Assembly: GCF_903819335.1 (NCBI RefSeq)
Contig: NZ_CAIJDE010000023.1
Span: 54,928-118,927 of the forward strand
DNA from: Flavobacterium panici
GTDB lineage: Bacteria > Bacteroidota > Bacteroidia > Flavobacteriales > Flavobacteriaceae
Reading direction: 5' to 3'
DNA length: 64,000 bases
This document shows positions 35,397-46,700 of this stretch, one piece after another; within the stretch, counting starts at the first letter, position 1, and every line of letters starts with the position of its first letter. A program made the position numbers and the translations under genes. The notes beneath the pieces were generated by a model. That model searched no databases. It was given only the letters and a program-made list of their open reading frames with translations, and was not told where the DNA came from.

Positions 35397-36221
35397 TTAA
35401 ATTTTTAAGGTGATAACTGGTTTTACCGCATGGTTTACTAAGCCTTCACTTATACTTCCGTTAAAAAAGTGTGCGAAACCAGTTCTTCCATGAGTACACA
35501 TTCCAATAATATCGGCGTTTATGCTGTTAGAGAAATTGATAATTCCTTTTTCGATATTAGTGTCATTGTAGATATGTGTGTCGTAATTTGTGAGATTGAA
35601 ATGATTTGTAAAATCCTTAATTGCTTGTTCGATTACGTGTGTTGGTTTAAAACTATTTGGAGTGCAAATAGTTACCAGATGTAATTTTGCGTCAAAGGAT
35701 CTAGTGAAATTTAAAAGCCTTTCAAACGGTTTTTTGGTTTCTTCTGTAAAATCAGAAGCAAAAACAATATTTTGAACATTGAAATCTGAAATGTCTTTTT
35801 TGATGACTAAAACAGGAATTTCGGAATTTCTTACTACTTTTTCGGTATTTGAACCAATTAATAATTCTTCAAGTCCTGAAGAACCGTGTGAGCCCATAAT
35901 AATTAAATCAATATTATAGTCTTTGCTTACTTGAGTAATACCGTGAATTGGTTTGTCCATTTTTACAACTTCCGTGACCTGAATTCCGTCAAGAAAAGCG
36001 CTTTGTGAGATTGCGTCAAGAGTCTCATTTGCTTTTTGCATAAAAAGCATAGTTTCGGGAATGCTTACACCTCCAAATATTGCATCATTGGTTTGATGCG
36101 GGAATTCGAGCATGTGTAAAATAATGATTTCAGAATTGTTTTTTTTGGCGATTTGAGCGGCGATTTTTAAGGCGTGTTCTGCATGTTCTGAAAAATCAGT
36201 AGGTACTAAAATTCGTTTCAT
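35397..36221 (-). CDS. Tandem-domain universal stress protein
   Basis: A 274-residue protein with two UspA domains. The first (about 1-140) opens KRILVPTDFSEHAEHALKIA and ends in the ATP-binding motif GSHGSSGLEELLIGS. The second (about 148-274) opens QNIVFASDFTEETKK and has CTHGRTGFAHFFNGS. Both ATP-binding loops look intact. Such proteins bind ATP and accumulate during stress or starvation. It stands alone, convergent with the tRNA genes. Confidence 0.95.
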   Translation of the reverse strand: MKRILVPTDFSEHAEHALKIAAQIAKKNNSEIIILHMLEFPHQTNDAIFGGVSIPETMLFMQKANETLDAISQSAFLDGIQVTEVVKMDKPIHGITQVSKDYNIDLIIMGSHGSSGLEELLIGSNTEKVVRNSEIPVLVIKKDISDFNVQNIVFASDFTEETKKPFERLLNFTRSFDAKLHLVTICTPNSFKPTHVIEQAIKDFTNHFNLTNYDTHIYNDTNIEKGIINFSNSINADIIGMCTHGRTGFAHFFNGSISEGLVNHAVKPVITLKI

Positions 36222-36303
36222 AATTTTCGGGTTAAATTATTAGAATAATATGTTTTTGAACGCTACTATAAAGATAAGAAATATTTTTAGAGCAATCTAT
36301 TTA

Positions 36304-36332
36304 TTTGATTTATAAAAAAATCACTATATTTG
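36304..36332 (+). promoter_or_regulatory. Promoter of rimP-nusA-infB
   Basis: TTTG at 36304-36307 and TATATTTG at 36325-36332 are separated by 17 bp. The start site would be near 36338, leaving a leader of about 57 bases before the rimP ATG. Confidence 0.78.
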
Positions 36333-36360
36333 CACCGTTATTTATTAAAATCTAAATAAT

Positions 36361-36386
36361 GAGGGGACTAATTGTCCCCTCTTTTT
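36361..36386 (+). terminator. Leader terminator (attenuator candidate) upstream of rimP
   Basis: GAGGGGAC and GTCCCCTC form a perfect 8-bp stem with a TAATT loop, followed by TTTTT. It lies between the rimP promoter and the rimP start, where an intrinsic terminator would stop the operon unless antitermination occurs. Confidence 0.7.
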
Positions 36387-36394
36387 ATAAAATT

Positions 36395-36859
36395 ATGACA
36401 TTTAAGGAAAAAGTAAACGAATTAATTACAGAAGCTCTTCTGGAAAAGCCATCGATCTTTTTGATTGATCTTGCGGTTTCGGATTCTTTTAAAATTAGTG
36501 TAGGTTTAGACGGAGATAATGGAGTGGCGCTTCAGGATTGTATTGATATTAGTCGTGCAATCGAGAATAATCTGGATCGTGAAGAACAGGATTTTTCGCT
36601 TGAAGTTGCATCGGTTGGAGTAGGTTCTCCTTTGAAATTAATAAGACAATACAAGAAAAATATTGGTAGAACGTTGATTGTTACTACAAATAATGAAAAA
36701 ATTGAAGCAGAATTAGTAGAAGCTAACGATGTTTTTATAATTTTGTCTTGGGAGGCAAGAGAACCGAAAAAAGTAGGAAAAGGAAAAGAAACAGTTCAAA
36801 AAGAACAACAGATACCTTATACAGAAATTAAAGAGGCAGTTGTTACAGTAACATTTTAA
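36395..36859 (+). CDS. rimP: Ribosome maturation factor RimP
   Basis: A 154-residue RimP started at ATG 36395 ([11 protein letters not shown]). An in-frame ATG at 36359 would translate the leader hairpin and is not conserved-looking. The N-terminal alpha/beta domain has [20 protein letters not shown] and [10 protein letters not shown], where the family has V(S/A)SPG-type sequence. The C-terminal SH3-like barrel follows. It helps 30S assembly. nusA starts 13 bp downstream. Confidence 0.94.
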   Translation: MTFKEKVNELITEALLEKPSIFLIDLAVSDSFKISVGLDGDNGVALQDCIDISRAIENNLDREEQDFSLEVASVGVGSPLKLIRQYKKNIGRTLIVTTNNEKIEAELVEANDVFIILSWEAREPKKVGKGKETVQKEQQIPYTEIKEAVVTVTF

Positions 36860-36872
36860 TTAAAGAATTCGC

Positions 36873-38126
36873 ATGGAAAATTTAGCATTAATCGATTCAT
36901 TCTCAGAGTTTAAAGATAATAAACTTATTGATCGTGTAACGCTTATGGCAATTTTAGAGGACGTGTTTAGAAATGCATTGAAGAAAAAATACGGTTCTGA
37001 TGATAATTTCGATATCATTATAAATCCTGACAAAGGGGATATGGAGATATGGAGAAGAAGAGTTATCGTTGCTGACGAAGATCTTGATTTTGAAAATGAA
37101 GAAATTACTTTGACTGAAGCAAGAATGATCGAAGCGGATTTTGAAATTGGTGAAGAGGTTTCTGAAGAGGTAAAATTGATTGATTTAGGAAGAAGAGCTA
37201 TTTTGGCTTTGCGCCAAAACTTAATATCTAAAATTCACGAACACGATAATACAAATCTTTACAAGCAATTTAAAGATATTATTGGTGATATTTATACTGC
37301 CGAAGTACACCACGTGCGTCCAAGAGTTGTTATTTTAGTTGACGATGAAGGAAATGAAATTGTGCTTCCAAAAGAAAAACAAATTCCATCTGACTTTTTC
37401 CGTAAAGGAGATAATGTTCGTGGAATCATTGAAAGCGTTGAATTAAAAGGAAATAAACCACAAATTATTATGTCTAGAACTTCTGAGAAGTTTTTAGAAA
37501 AATTATTTGAACAAGAAATTCCTGAAGTATTCGACGGTTTAATTACAGTTAAAAATGTAGTGCGTATCCCGGGAGAAAAAGCAAAAGTTGCTGTAGACTC
37601 TTACGATGACAGAATTGATCCTGTTGGAGCGTGTGTAGGTATGAAAGGATCTCGTATTCACGGAATCGTTCGTGAATTAGGAAACGAAAATATCGACGTA
37701 ATCAACTATACAAACAATATTCAATTGTTTATTACAAGAGCATTAAGCCCTGCAAAAGTTTCTTCAATCAAAATTGATGAAGAAAACAAAAGAGCTGAAG
37801 TATTCTTGAAATTAGAAGAAGTTTCTAAGGCAATTGGTAGAGGAGGTCACAATATTAAATTAGCAGGTCAGCTAACAGGTTACGAATTAGATGTTATTCG
37901 TGAAGGAGATGTTGCAGGTGCAACGGCTGATGAAGACGATGTTGAATTAACAGAGTTCTCAGATGAAATCGAAGACTGGGTAATTGAAGAATTTGCTAAA
38001 ATAGGTTTAGATACTGCAAAAAGTATCTTAAAACAAGAAGTAGAAGATTTAGTAAGAAGAACGGATTTAGAAGAGGAAACTATTCTTGACGTTATGAAAA
38101 TACTAAAAGAAGAGTTTGATAACTAA
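36873..38126 (+). CDS. nusA: Transcription termination/antitermination factor NusA
   Basis: A 417-residue NusA. The N-terminal polymerase-binding domain (1-125) is followed by an S1 domain (about 130-200), and two KH domains with DPVGACVGMKGSRIHGIVRE near 247 and EEVSKAIGRGGHNIKLAGQL near 315. It lacks the C-terminal acidic repeats of the E. coli protein, so it is shorter, as is usual in this phylum. It controls pausing and termination, possibly including the leader hairpin of its own operon. Confidence 0.97.
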   Translation: MENLALIDSFSEFKDNKLIDRVTLMAILEDVFRNALKKKYGSDDNFDIIINPDKGDMEIWRRRVIVADEDLDFENEEITLTEARMIEADFEIGEEVSEEVKLIDLGRRAILALRQNLISKIHEHDNTNLYKQFKDIIGDIYTAEVHHVRPRVVILVDDEGNEIVLPKEKQIPSDFFRKGDNVRGIIESVELKGNKPQIIMSRTSEKFLEKLFEQEIPEVFDGLITVKNVVRIPGEKAKVAVDSYDDRIDPVGACVGMKGSRIHGIVRELGNENIDVINYTNNIQLFITRALSPAKVSSIKIDEENKRAEVFLKLEEVSKAIGRGGHNIKLAGQLTGYELDVIREGDVAGATADEDDVELTEFSDEIEDWVIEEFAKIGLDTAKSILKQEVEDLVRRTDLEEETILDVMKILKEEFDN

Positions 38127-38174
38127 TTATCTGCTCTAACAACACAACGAAAAAGGTAATAATAAAAAGGTTAT

Positions 38175-41045
38175 ATGTCTGAAGAGAGAGTAATAAGAAT
38201 AAACAAGGTTTTAAGGGAATTAAATATCTCGTTAGAAAGAGCTGTTGATTATCTAAAAGATAAGGGAATTGCTATTGATGCAAATCCAAATGCTAAAATT
38301 TCTGACAGCGAATTTAATATCCTGCAAAGCCAATTTGCGGGCGATAAGGGGAATAAGGAAGCTTCTAAAGAAGTAGGGGAAGAGAAAAGAAAAGAAAAAG
38401 AAGCATTGCGTGTTGAGCGCGAGAAAGAAATTGAGGACAAACGCAGACAAGACGAAGAACGTCAGAAACAACAAGAAATCATCAAAGCGAGAGCTGTTGT
38501 TACTGGGCCTGTTCAAGTTGGTAAAATTGATTTAAATCCAAAAAAACCTGCTGTTGCTCCAGAAGAACCAGTTAAGGCTGAAGAGCCTAAAACTGTTACT
38601 CCATCTCAAACAGAAAAACCTGTTCAAAAAGAAACTGCACCATCAGAGCCTGTTGCTCCTGTAGTATCTGAAGAGAAAAAGGTGGAAAAACCAATTATTA
38701 CAGAGAAAAAAGAAGTAAAAGCTGAGAATTCTAAAACAGCGCAGGAGCCAATTGTTTCAACTGATCCTGCAACTGCTGAAGAAACGATCACTACTCAATA
38801 TCAAAAATTATCAGGAACTACTCTTACTGGGCAGACAATTGACTTATCTCAATTTAACAAGCCTAAGAAAAAGAAGGAAGAACCGAAAATTACTCCAAAT
38901 AAACCTGGAGCTCCGGGAGCTGGAAACAATAATAACGCTAATAAAAATAAGCGTAAAAGAATCGCTCCTAAACCTGGTACACCGGGTGCACCAAAACCTG
39001 CAACAGGAAATGCGCCGGGAACACCAAATCCTAATAAAATTACTCCAAATACAGGAGGTGGAGGCTTTAATGCTAACAGAAGTGCAAGACCAGGTTTTGT
39101 AAAAGGAAACCGTCCTGCAATTGTTGCAAAAGTAGAGCCTACTGAAGAAGAAGTAAAAAACCAAATTAGGGAAACTCTTGAAAAACTTCAAGGTAAAGGT
39201 GGTAAATCTAAAGCCGCTAAATACAGAAGAGATAAAAGAGAAACGCACCGTCAAAAATCTGATGATGAGCAAAGAGCTCTTGACGAAGGAAGTAAAACAA
39301 TTAAAGTTACAGAATTCGTTACAGTAGGTGAAATTGCAATCATGATGGATGTGCCGATTACTAAAGTAATTGGAACTTGTATGTCTCTTGGAATCATGGT
39401 AACAATGAATCAGCGTTTAGATGCTGAAACATTAACTATTGTTGCTGATGAATTTGGTTACGAAGTTGAGTTTATTACTGTTGATATCGAAGAAGCAATT
39501 GAGGTTGTTGAAGATAAAGAAGAAGATTTAGTTACAAGAGCACCTATCGTTACTGTAATGGGTCACGTCGATCACGGTAAAACATCTTTACTGGATTATA
39601 TCCGTAAAGAAAATGTTATCGCTGGTGAGTCTGGAGGTATTACACAGCACATTGGAGCTTACGGAGTAACTCTTGATAATGGTCAAAAAATCGCATTCTT
39701 AGATACACCGGGTCACGAGGCGTTTACCGCAATGCGTGCACGTGGAGCTCAAGTTACCGATATTGCTATTATCGTAGTAGCGGCGGATGATGATATCATG
39801 CCACAAACAAAAGAAGCAATTTCTCACGCACAAGCTGCGGGAGTACCAATTATATTTGCAATCAATAAAATTGATAAACCAAATGCTAATGTTGAGAAAA
39901 TCAAAGAGCGTCTGGCTAGTATGAATTTACTTGTTGAAGATTGGGGTGGAAAAATTCAGTCACATGATATTTCTGCAAAAGTTGGAACAGGAGTAAAAGA
40001 ATTATTAGAGAAAGTTTTATTAGAAGCAGAAATCTTAGATTTAAAATCTAATCCAAATAAAGCGGCTCAAGGAACAGTTGTTGAAGCTTTCTTGGATAAA
40101 GGAAAAGGATATGTATCAACAATTTTAGTTCAGCATGGAACTCTTAAAGTTGGAGATTATATGCTGGCAGGAAAACACCATGGTAAAGTTAAGGCGATGC
40201 ATGATGAAAGAGGGCATATTGTATTAGAAGCTGGTCCTTCAACTCCGGTATCTGTTTTAGGTTTAGATGGAGCTGCAACAGCGGGTGATAAGTTTAATGT
40301 ATTTGAAGACGAAAAAGAAGCAAAACAAATTGCATCTAAACGTTCTCAATTAATGCGTGAACAATCTGTACGTACGCAGCGTCATATTACACTGGACGAA
40401 ATTGGACGTCGTATCGCTCTTGGTCAGTTTAAAGAATTGAACGTAATCCTTAAAGGAGACGTTGATGGATCTGTTGAAGCATTATCAGATTCGTTCTCTA
40501 AACTTTCTACTGAAGAAATTCAAATTAATATTATCCATAAAGGAGTTGGTGCAATTACAGAAACTGACGTTATGTTGGCTTCTGCATCTGATGCAATTAT
40601 TATCGGATTTAACGTTCGTCCTGCTGGAAACGCAAGACAGCTTGCTGATAAAGAAGAAATCGATATCCGTTACTACTCTATTATCTACGCAGCAATCGAT
40701 GACTTGAAAGATGCGATGGAAGGAATGTTAGCTCCTGAAATGAAAGAAGAAATTTTAGGAACTGCAGAGATTCGCGAGATTTTCAAAATTTCGAAAGTTG
40801 GTTCAATCGCTGGTTGTATGGTAACAGATGGTAAAATCTTAAGAACTTCTAAAATTAGAGTTATTAGAGATGGAGTTGTAGTTCATACAGGTGATCTTGT
40901 TGCTTTAAAACGATTCAAAGATGACGTTAAAGAAGTAAGTAAAGGTTACGATTGTGGTATCCAGATTAAAGGATTTAATGATATCGAAATAAGCGATGTT
41001 ATTGAAGCTTACCATGAAGTAGCAATTAAAAAGAAATTGAAATAA
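38175..41045 (+). CDS. infB: Translation initiation factor IF-2
   Basis: A 956-residue IF-2. Residues 1-60 resemble the IF2_N fold, then about 250 residues of low-complexity Lys/Pro/Glu-rich linker follow. The GTPase domain has [18 protein letters not shown] (G1), [16 protein letters not shown] (G3) and [10 protein letters not shown] (G4). The C-terminal domains bind fMet-tRNA. The linker differs in length between species. It is the last gene of the operon, closed by a terminator at 41063. Confidence 0.98.
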   Translation: MSEERVIRINKVLRELNISLERAVDYLKDKGIAIDANPNAKISDSEFNILQSQFAGDKGNKEASKEVGEEKRKEKEALRVEREKEIEDKRRQDEERQKQQEIIKARAVVTGPVQVGKIDLNPKKPAVAPEEPVKAEEPKTVTPSQTEKPVQKETAPSEPVAPVVSEEKKVEKPIITEKKEVKAENSKTAQEPIVSTDPATAEETITTQYQKLSGTTLTGQTIDLSQFNKPKKKKEEPKITPNKPGAPGAGNNNNANKNKRKRIAPKPGTPGAPKPATGNAPGTPNPNKITPNTGGGGFNANRSARPGFVKGNRPAIVAKVEPTEEEVKNQIRETLEKLQGKGGKSKAAKYRRDKRETHRQKSDDEQRALDEGSKTIKVTEFVTVGEIAIMMDVPITKVIGTCMSLGIMVTMNQRLDAETLTIVADEFGYEVEFITVDIEEAIEVVEDKEEDLVTRAPIVTVMGHVDHGKTSLLDYIRKENVIAGESGGITQHIGAYGVTLDNGQKIAFLDTPGHEAFTAMRARGAQVTDIAIIVVAADDDIMPQTKEAISHAQAAGVPIIFAINKIDKPNANVEKIKERLASMNLLVEDWGGKIQSHDISAKVGTGVKELLEKVLLEAEILDLKSNPNKAAQGTVVEAFLDKGKGYVSTILVQHGTLKVGDYMLAGKHHGKVKAMHDERGHIVLEAGPSTPVSVLGLDGAATAGDKFNVFEDEKEAKQIASKRSQLMREQSVRTQRHITLDEIGRRIALGQFKELNVILKGDVDGSVEALSDSFSKLSTEEIQINIIHKGVGAITETDVMLASASDAIIIGFNVRPAGNARQLADKEEIDIRYYSIIYAAIDDLKDAMEGMLAPEMKEEILGTAEIREIFKISKVGSIAGCMVTDGKILRTSKIRVIRDGVVVHTGDLVALKRFKDDVKEVSKGYDCGIQIKGFNDIEISDVIEAYHEVAIKKKLK

Positions 41046-41062
41046 TATTCAAATCTATATGT

Positions 41063-41092
41063 AAAGTCCCAATGAAAATTGGGACTTTTTTT
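41063..41092 (+). terminator. Terminator of the rimP-nusA-infB operon
   Basis: AAAGTCCCAAT and ATTGGGACTTT form an 11-bp stem with a 4-base loop, followed by a T-tract. Confidence 0.92.
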
Positions 41093-41196
41093 ATGGGCTC
41101 AATTTATATTTGTCTACTTTGATATAGTTTATAAATATTTTAGCCAACTCAAATTTTAGTATTATTTTTGGGAGAATCAATTTAATACTATATAAT

Positions 41197-41706
41197 ATGA
41201 AGTCAATAATATATTCATTCGTTTTGTTTTTATGTTTTTCTACTTTGTCTTTTTGTCAGGAAGCTGTAGAAAAACCTGCTCCGCCATCGGGTAATGCACT
41301 AATTGGAGATTTCTATGGTGCTGATGTTTCTGTCGTTTCAATTAACAAAGCAATTTCTGTTGAAAAGCTTGAAAGCAAATTAAAGGATACAAAAAAAGAA
41401 GAAGGGATTGCTGTGAAAGGTGAGGTGACTAATGTTTGTGAAAAAAGGGGATGCTGGATAACTCTTAAGATGGAAGATGGATCATCTTTCTTTGTAAAAA
41501 TGAAAGATTATGCGTTTTTTGTTCCAACAGCTCTAAAAGGTAAAAAAGTAGTTTTAGAAGGTAACGCAGAGCGCAAAGTTACATCTGTAGACGAGTTGAA
41601 GCATTATGCAAAAGATGCTAAAAAGTCAAAAGCTGAGATTGATGCTATTACTGCGCCAAAAGAAGAAATTAGATTTTTAGCAGATGGAATAAAAGTGGTG
41701 AACTAA
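41197..41706 (+). CDS. Exported DUF4920 protein
   Basis: A 169-residue protein with signal peptide MKSIIYSFVLFLCFSTLSFC. The mature part has VKGEVTNVCEKRGCWITLKM near residue 75, the DUF4920 core, with a CxxxxC pair, then FFVKMKDYAFFVPTALKGK and VLEGNAERK. It resembles a small OB-like barrel and may bind metal through the two cysteines. Function is unknown. A TATTTTTG box at 41163-41170 could be its promoter. Confidence 0.85.
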   Translation: MKSIIYSFVLFLCFSTLSFCQEAVEKPAPPSGNALIGDFYGADVSVVSINKAISVEKLESKLKDTKKEEGIAVKGEVTNVCEKRGCWITLKMEDGSSFFVKMKDYAFFVPTALKGKKVVLEGNAERKVTSVDELKHYAKDAKKSKAEIDAITAPKEEIRFLADGIKVVN

Positions 41707-41770
41707 ATTTTGATTTATAGTTGAATCTGCAAAAGTTGAAGAGTTTAAAGACGTTTAGGTTTATAAAAAG

Positions 41771-41798
41771 AAAAAGCGAGATAATTATCTCGCTTTTT
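41771..41798. terminator. Bidirectional terminator, perfect 28-bp palindrome
   Basis: AAAAAGCGAGATAA and its exact complement follow one another without a gap. It ends both convergent genes (DUF4920 and SPOR). Confidence 0.92.
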
Positions 41799-41817
41799 CT
41801 TTTTATTTAGTTTTTAA

Positions 41818-42207
41818 TTATTTACCAGGCTTAAGTAAAAAGACGCTTTTGTACTTTTTTCTAATGTCAATTAAATTCCTTTCGGCTTCTATTCTTGATT
41901 TAAAATTTCCAACAATAACCTTGTAATTCGGAGTGTTAAAAATTATGGTGCCGTCAATATTTGTATATTCTCTTTTGAAGTCTGACAAAGTCTTTTTTGC
42001 ATCTTCGCTTTTGCCGCTAAAAATTTGAATTCGATAAGAATCGTTTGTACTTATTGATGTGTTAAATTTACGTTTGTCGTTCAATAATTGCTCAAATTTT
42101 GGGTCTTGATTCAGTGTTAAATTTTGGCTTTGAGCATGAATATTATATGCTAATGTCAACATTGTGAATGTTAAGAAAACGTTTTTTGAAGAGGTTAAAA
42201 TTCTCAT
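41818..42207 (-). CDS. Secreted SPOR domain protein
   Basis: A 129-residue protein started at ATG 42207 (MRILTSSKNVF); a TTG seven codons upstream is unlikely. A signal peptide ending NIHAQS precedes a SPOR domain: YRIQIFSGKSEDAKKTLSDF and YKVIVGNFKSRIEAERNL, with the two beta-alpha-beta halves expected. SPOR domains bind denuded peptidoglycan glycans, often at division sites. There is no membrane anchor, so it should be periplasmic. Confidence 0.9.
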   Translation of the reverse strand: MRILTSSKNVFLTFTMLTLAYNIHAQSQNLTLNQDPKFEQLLNDKRKFNTSISTNDSYRIQIFSGKSEDAKKTLSDFKREYTNIDGTIIFNTPNYKVIVGNFKSRIEAERNLIDIRKKYKSVFLLKPGK

Positions 42208-42310
42208 AATGTGATGGTTTTTATGCAAAAATACTATTTAAAGTTTGTATGTAAAATTTTAATATTATTTAGAATTGATATAAATTGATATTTAAGACTA
42301 TTTTAAGGTT

Positions 42311-42339
42311 TTGAGAATAGTTCATAAGTCGTATTTTTG
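42311..42339 (+). promoter_or_regulatory. Promoter of the ACIII-oxidase operon
   Basis: TTG at 42311-42313 and TATTTTTG at 42332-42339 are separated by 18 bp. The leader would be about 80 bases. No other good -7 box is seen between here and coxA. Confidence 0.65.
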
Positions 42340-42426
42340 TGCAAGTTTTAAAAGAAGGTATTAGTTTTTGTCTGATTTATTACAGAAAAAATCATACCAA
42401 AAATTAGTAGATAATTATTATACTAT

Positions 42427-43767
42427 ATGAAAAAGGTGGGTAACCATAATTCGATCTCAAGAAAATTATTACTTAGTTTATCGCTAACGTTAATTTTCTC
42501 CCTAACTTCATTTGCTCAAGATCCGGCTGCAGCTCCTGCGGCGACTGAAGCTGCTGCAGCTCCTGCTGCTGCATCTGGTGGTGGTGATCCGGTAAAAGGG
42601 AAAGAACTTTTTAATGCAAATTGCGCTGCATGTCACAAATTAGATGCTAAATCAACTGGTCCGGCTCTTAGAGGAGTTGCTTCTAAACATGAAATGGCTT
42701 GGATTTACAAGTGGGTTCATAATAGCTCTGAAGTAATTAAGTCAGGTGACCCTGTTGCTGTAAAGCTTTTTGAAGAGAATAACAAGTCTGTAATGACTTC
42801 GTTTCCTCAGTTATCTGAAGCTGATATTGATAATATTATCGCTTACACTTCTGAAGAAAAACCTGTTGCTGATCCTACTAAAACGGTGAGTGCAGGGCCT
42901 CCGGGAACTCAAGTTGAAGGCGGTGGAATTTCTAACAATATTATTTTAGGAGCTCTTGCTTTAGTAATGGCTATTTTAGTTGTTATGTTGTTCATGGTGA
43001 ACAAAGTATTAACTAAAGTTGCAAGTAATAATGGAATTGTAGTTGGGCCTAAAGAAGCTAGAACTCCAATTTGGAAAGCATTTGCTAAAAACCAATTTTT
43101 AGTATTAGTTACTTCTATATTCTTGCTTTTAGCTAGTGGATATTTTGTATATGGTTACTTGATGCAGGTTGGTGTTGATCAGAATTATGAGCCAATTCAG
43201 CCAATTCACTATTCTCACAAAATTCACGCTGGAGATAACGAGATCAATTGTAAATATTGTCACTCTGCTGCACGTGTGAGTAAAACTGCAGGTATTCCTT
43301 CTTTAAATGTTTGTATGAACTGTCATAAAAATATTTCTGAAGTTGCAGAAACTACTGCTACTGCTGAATACAGCAAAGCATTTTACGATGCTCAGATTCA
43401 AAAATTATACGATGCTGTTGGATGGGATAAGACTAAACAAGCTTATACTGGAAAAACACAGCCTGTAAAATGGGTTCGTATTCACAATCTTCCTGATTTT
43501 GTTTACTTCAACCACTCACAACACGTTTCTGTTGCAGGAGTTGAATGTCAAACTTGTCACGGTCCAGTACAGGAATTTGAAATCATGAAGCAATATTCTA
43601 AATTAACAATGGGATGGTGTATTGACTGCCATAGAAAAACTGATGTTAAGATGGAAGGAAATGCATATTATGATAAAATTCATGCTGAACTTTCTAAAAA
43701 ATACGGTGTAGAGAAATTAACTGCAGCGCAAATGGGAGGTTTAGAATGCGGTAAATGCCACTATTAA
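42427..43767 (+). CDS. actA: Alternative complex III subunit ActA, multihaem cytochrome c
   Basis: A 446-residue protein with six CxxCH haem motifs. After a signal-like N-terminus and an Ala/Pro stretch, a class I cytochrome c domain carries CAACHK (near 61). A membrane helix lies near 180-200 and a second near 220-240. The C-terminal domain carries CKYCHS, CMNCHK, CQTCHG, CIDCHR and CGKCHY. The five-haem part is the classic ActA; the N-terminal haem domain is an added module. It passes electrons from the iron-sulfur subunit ActB onward. Confidence 0.95.
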   Translation: MKKVGNHNSISRKLLLSLSLTLIFSLTSFAQDPAAAPAATEAAAAPAAASGGGDPVKGKELFNANCAACHKLDAKSTGPALRGVASKHEMAWIYKWVHNSSEVIKSGDPVAVKLFEENNKSVMTSFPQLSEADIDNIIAYTSEEKPVADPTKTVSAGPPGTQVEGGGISNNIILGALALVMAILVVMLFMVNKVLTKVASNNGIVVGPKEARTPIWKAFAKNQFLVLVTSIFLLLASGYFVYGYLMQVGVDQNYEPIQPIHYSHKIHAGDNEINCKYCHSAARVSKTAGIPSLNVCMNCHKNISEVAETTATAEYSKAFYDAQIQKLYDAVGWDKTKQAYTGKTQPVKWVRIHNLPDFVYFNHSQHVSVAGVECQTCHGPVQEFEIMKQYSKLTMGWCIDCHRKTDVKMEGNAYYDKIHAELSKKYGVEKLTAAQMGGLECGKCHY

Positions 43768-43799
43768 TCGAATTATTAAGATTTTAATATTTATATACA

Positions 43800-46700
43800 A
43801 TGTCATCAAACAAAAAATACTGGAAAAGTGTTGAAGAACTAGAAAATAGTTCTATTGTTGAGGCGCTTAGAAATAACGAATTTGTTGAAGAGATTCCTAC
43901 GGATGAATTCTTAGGAAATGCAGATGCTTTAGCTTCATCTGGAACTTCACGTCGTGACTTTTTAAAGTACGTAGGATTTAGTACTGCGGCAGTTACACTT
44001 GCTGCTTGTGAAGGTCCTGTGCACAAGTCTATCCCTTATGTATTACAACCAGAGCAAATCATTCCTGGTGTTGCAGATTACTATGCAACTACTGTTTTTG
44101 ATGGTTTTGATTTTGCTAACCTTTTGGTGAAAACTCGTGAGGGTCGTCCAATTAAAATTGAAAACAATACTATTTCTGGAGCTAAGTTTTCAGCTAATGC
44201 AAGAGTTCATGCATCTATCTTAGGATTATATGATAGTATGCGTTTGAAAGCTCCTAAATTAGATGGAAAAGTTAGCAGCTGGTCAGCAGTTGATTTAAAA
44301 ATTAAATCAAGTTTGGCAGATGCTAAGGCAAAAGGAGGTCAGGTAGTATTATTAACTAATACTTTAGCAAGTCCATCTACTGAGAAATTAATAGGTGAGT
44401 TTATTGCTAAAAACCCAAATGCAAAGCATGTTGTTTATGATGCGGTTTCTTCTTCTGATGCATTAGATGCATTCGAAACTGTATATGGAGAGAGAGCTTT
44501 GGTTGATTATGATTTTTCAAAAGCTTCATTAATTGTATCTGTTGGTGCTGATTTCTTAGGAGACTGGCAAGGTGGTGGATACGATGCTGGATATGCAAAA
44601 GGACGTATTCCTCAAAACGGAAAAATGTCTCGTCATTTTCAGTTTGAATCAAACATGACTTTATCTGGAGCTGCTGCTGATAAGCGTGTACCAATGAGTA
44701 CAGCTGATCAAAAACAAGCTTTGGTTCAAATTTATAATATTGTTGTTGGTGCTTCTGTTCCTGTTACTTTAGATGAAAAATTTAAAGCAGAAGTTGTAAA
44801 AGCTGCTCAGCAATTAAAAGCATCTGGTACAAAAGGAATTTTAGTATCAGGAATTGAAGATAAAAATGCACAATTATTAGTTTTAGCTATCAATCAGGCA
44901 TTGGCTAGTGAAGCTTTTAATACTGCTGGAACTAGACAAATTAGAAAAGGTTCTAATGCTGTTGTAGCACAATTAATTAAAGATTTGAATGCAGGAAGTG
45001 TTCATACTTTAATTATGAGTGGTGTTAACCCGGTTTACACTTTAGCTGATTCAGCTTCTTTCGTGTCTGGATTGAAAAAAGTAAAAACATCAGTTGCTTT
45101 TTCTTTAAAAGAAGATGAAACTGCTGCAATATCTACAATTGCTGCTCCTGCACCTCATTATTTAGAGTCTTGGGGAGATGTAGTAATTACAAAAGGAACT
45201 TACAGTTTAACTCAGCCTACAATTCGTCCAATCTTTGATACAAAACAATTTCAGGATGTTTTATTATCAGTAAATGGAACACCTGGAACTTTCTATGATT
45301 ATGTAAAAGCTAATTCTGCAGCAATCATTACTGGTTCTTCTTGGAATAAAGTTTTACATGATGGTGTTTTTGTAATTGGCTCTACTGCTTTAGCTGGTGG
45401 TTCATTTGATTTCGCTGGTGCTGCAAGTGCACTTTCAAAATCAAAATCTGCTGGAGACTTTGAATTAGTATTATATACTAAAACAGGTATGGGTGATGGA
45501 CAACATGCAAACAACCCTTGGTTACAAGAGTTCCCAGATCCAATTACAAGAGTTTCTTGGGATAACTATGTTACAGTTTCAAATACAGATGCTAAAAAAT
45601 TAGGATTATCAAATGAAATTGTTGCAAACGGAGGTTTAAATGGTAGTTATGCTACTATTACTATAGCTGATGGTTCTAAATTAGAAAACGTTCCGGTAAT
45701 TGTTCAGCCAGGACAAGCTGTTGGAACAGTTGGTTTAGCTGTAGGTTACGGTCGTAAAGCGGCTTTAAAAGAAGAAATGCAAGTAGGTTTAAATGCTTAC
45801 GCTTTATATAAAAATTTCAATAGTGTTCAGTCTGTTTCTATTGCTAAGGCAAATGGAGAGCATGAGTTTGCTTGTGTTCAAGGGCAGAAAACATTAATGG
45901 GTAGAGGAGATATCATTAAAGAAACTACTCTGGACGTATTTAATAAAGAAAATGCTGAACATTGGAACCCACAGCCAATGGTATCTTTAGATCATCAGGA
46001 AGTAAAAGCTACTACTGTTGATTTATGGGAATCATTTGATCGTTCTACTGGACACCATTTTAACCTTTCAATTGACTTAAATGCTTGTACAGGATGTGGA
46101 GCATGTGTTATTGCTTGTCATGCAGAAAACAACGTACCAGTTGTTGGTAAAGCAGAGGTAAGAAGAAGCCGTGATATGCACTGGTTGCGTATTGACAGAT
46201 ATTATTCTTCTGAAAGTACTTTTGAAGGTGATAACGAAAGAAAAGAAAAAATTGCTGGTTTATCTAGTTCATTATCTACATTTAATGAAATGGAAAAACC
46301 TGGAGATAACCCACAAGTAGCATTCCAGCCTGTAATGTGTCAACACTGTAATCACGCACCATGTGAAACAGTTTGTCCGGTTGCTGCAACTTCTCACGGT
46401 CGTCAAGGTCAAAACCACATGGCATATAACAGATGTGTTGGTACTCGTTACTGTGCTAATAACTGTCCATATAAAGTTCGTCGTTTCAACTGGTTCTTGT
46501 ACAACAAAAACAGTGAATTCGATTATCACATGAATGATGATTTAGGTCGTATGGTATTAAACCCAGACGTAAACGTTCGTTCTCGTGGAGTTATGGAAAA
46601 ATGTTCATTCTGTATCCAAAGCACTCAAGCTGTTATCCTTGAAGCTAAACGTCAAGGTAGAGTAGTAGCTAAAGACGAGTTCAACAATGCTTGTGCATGT

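Noticed and set aside
36359..36394. Upstream in-frame start for rimP
   Set aside because: It would translate the terminator-like hairpin, and the residues do not resemble the RimP N-terminus; ATG 36395 fits better.
38752..39272. Open frames on either strand within the infB linker
   Set aside because: They come from the low-complexity linker of infB and are covered by the true gene.
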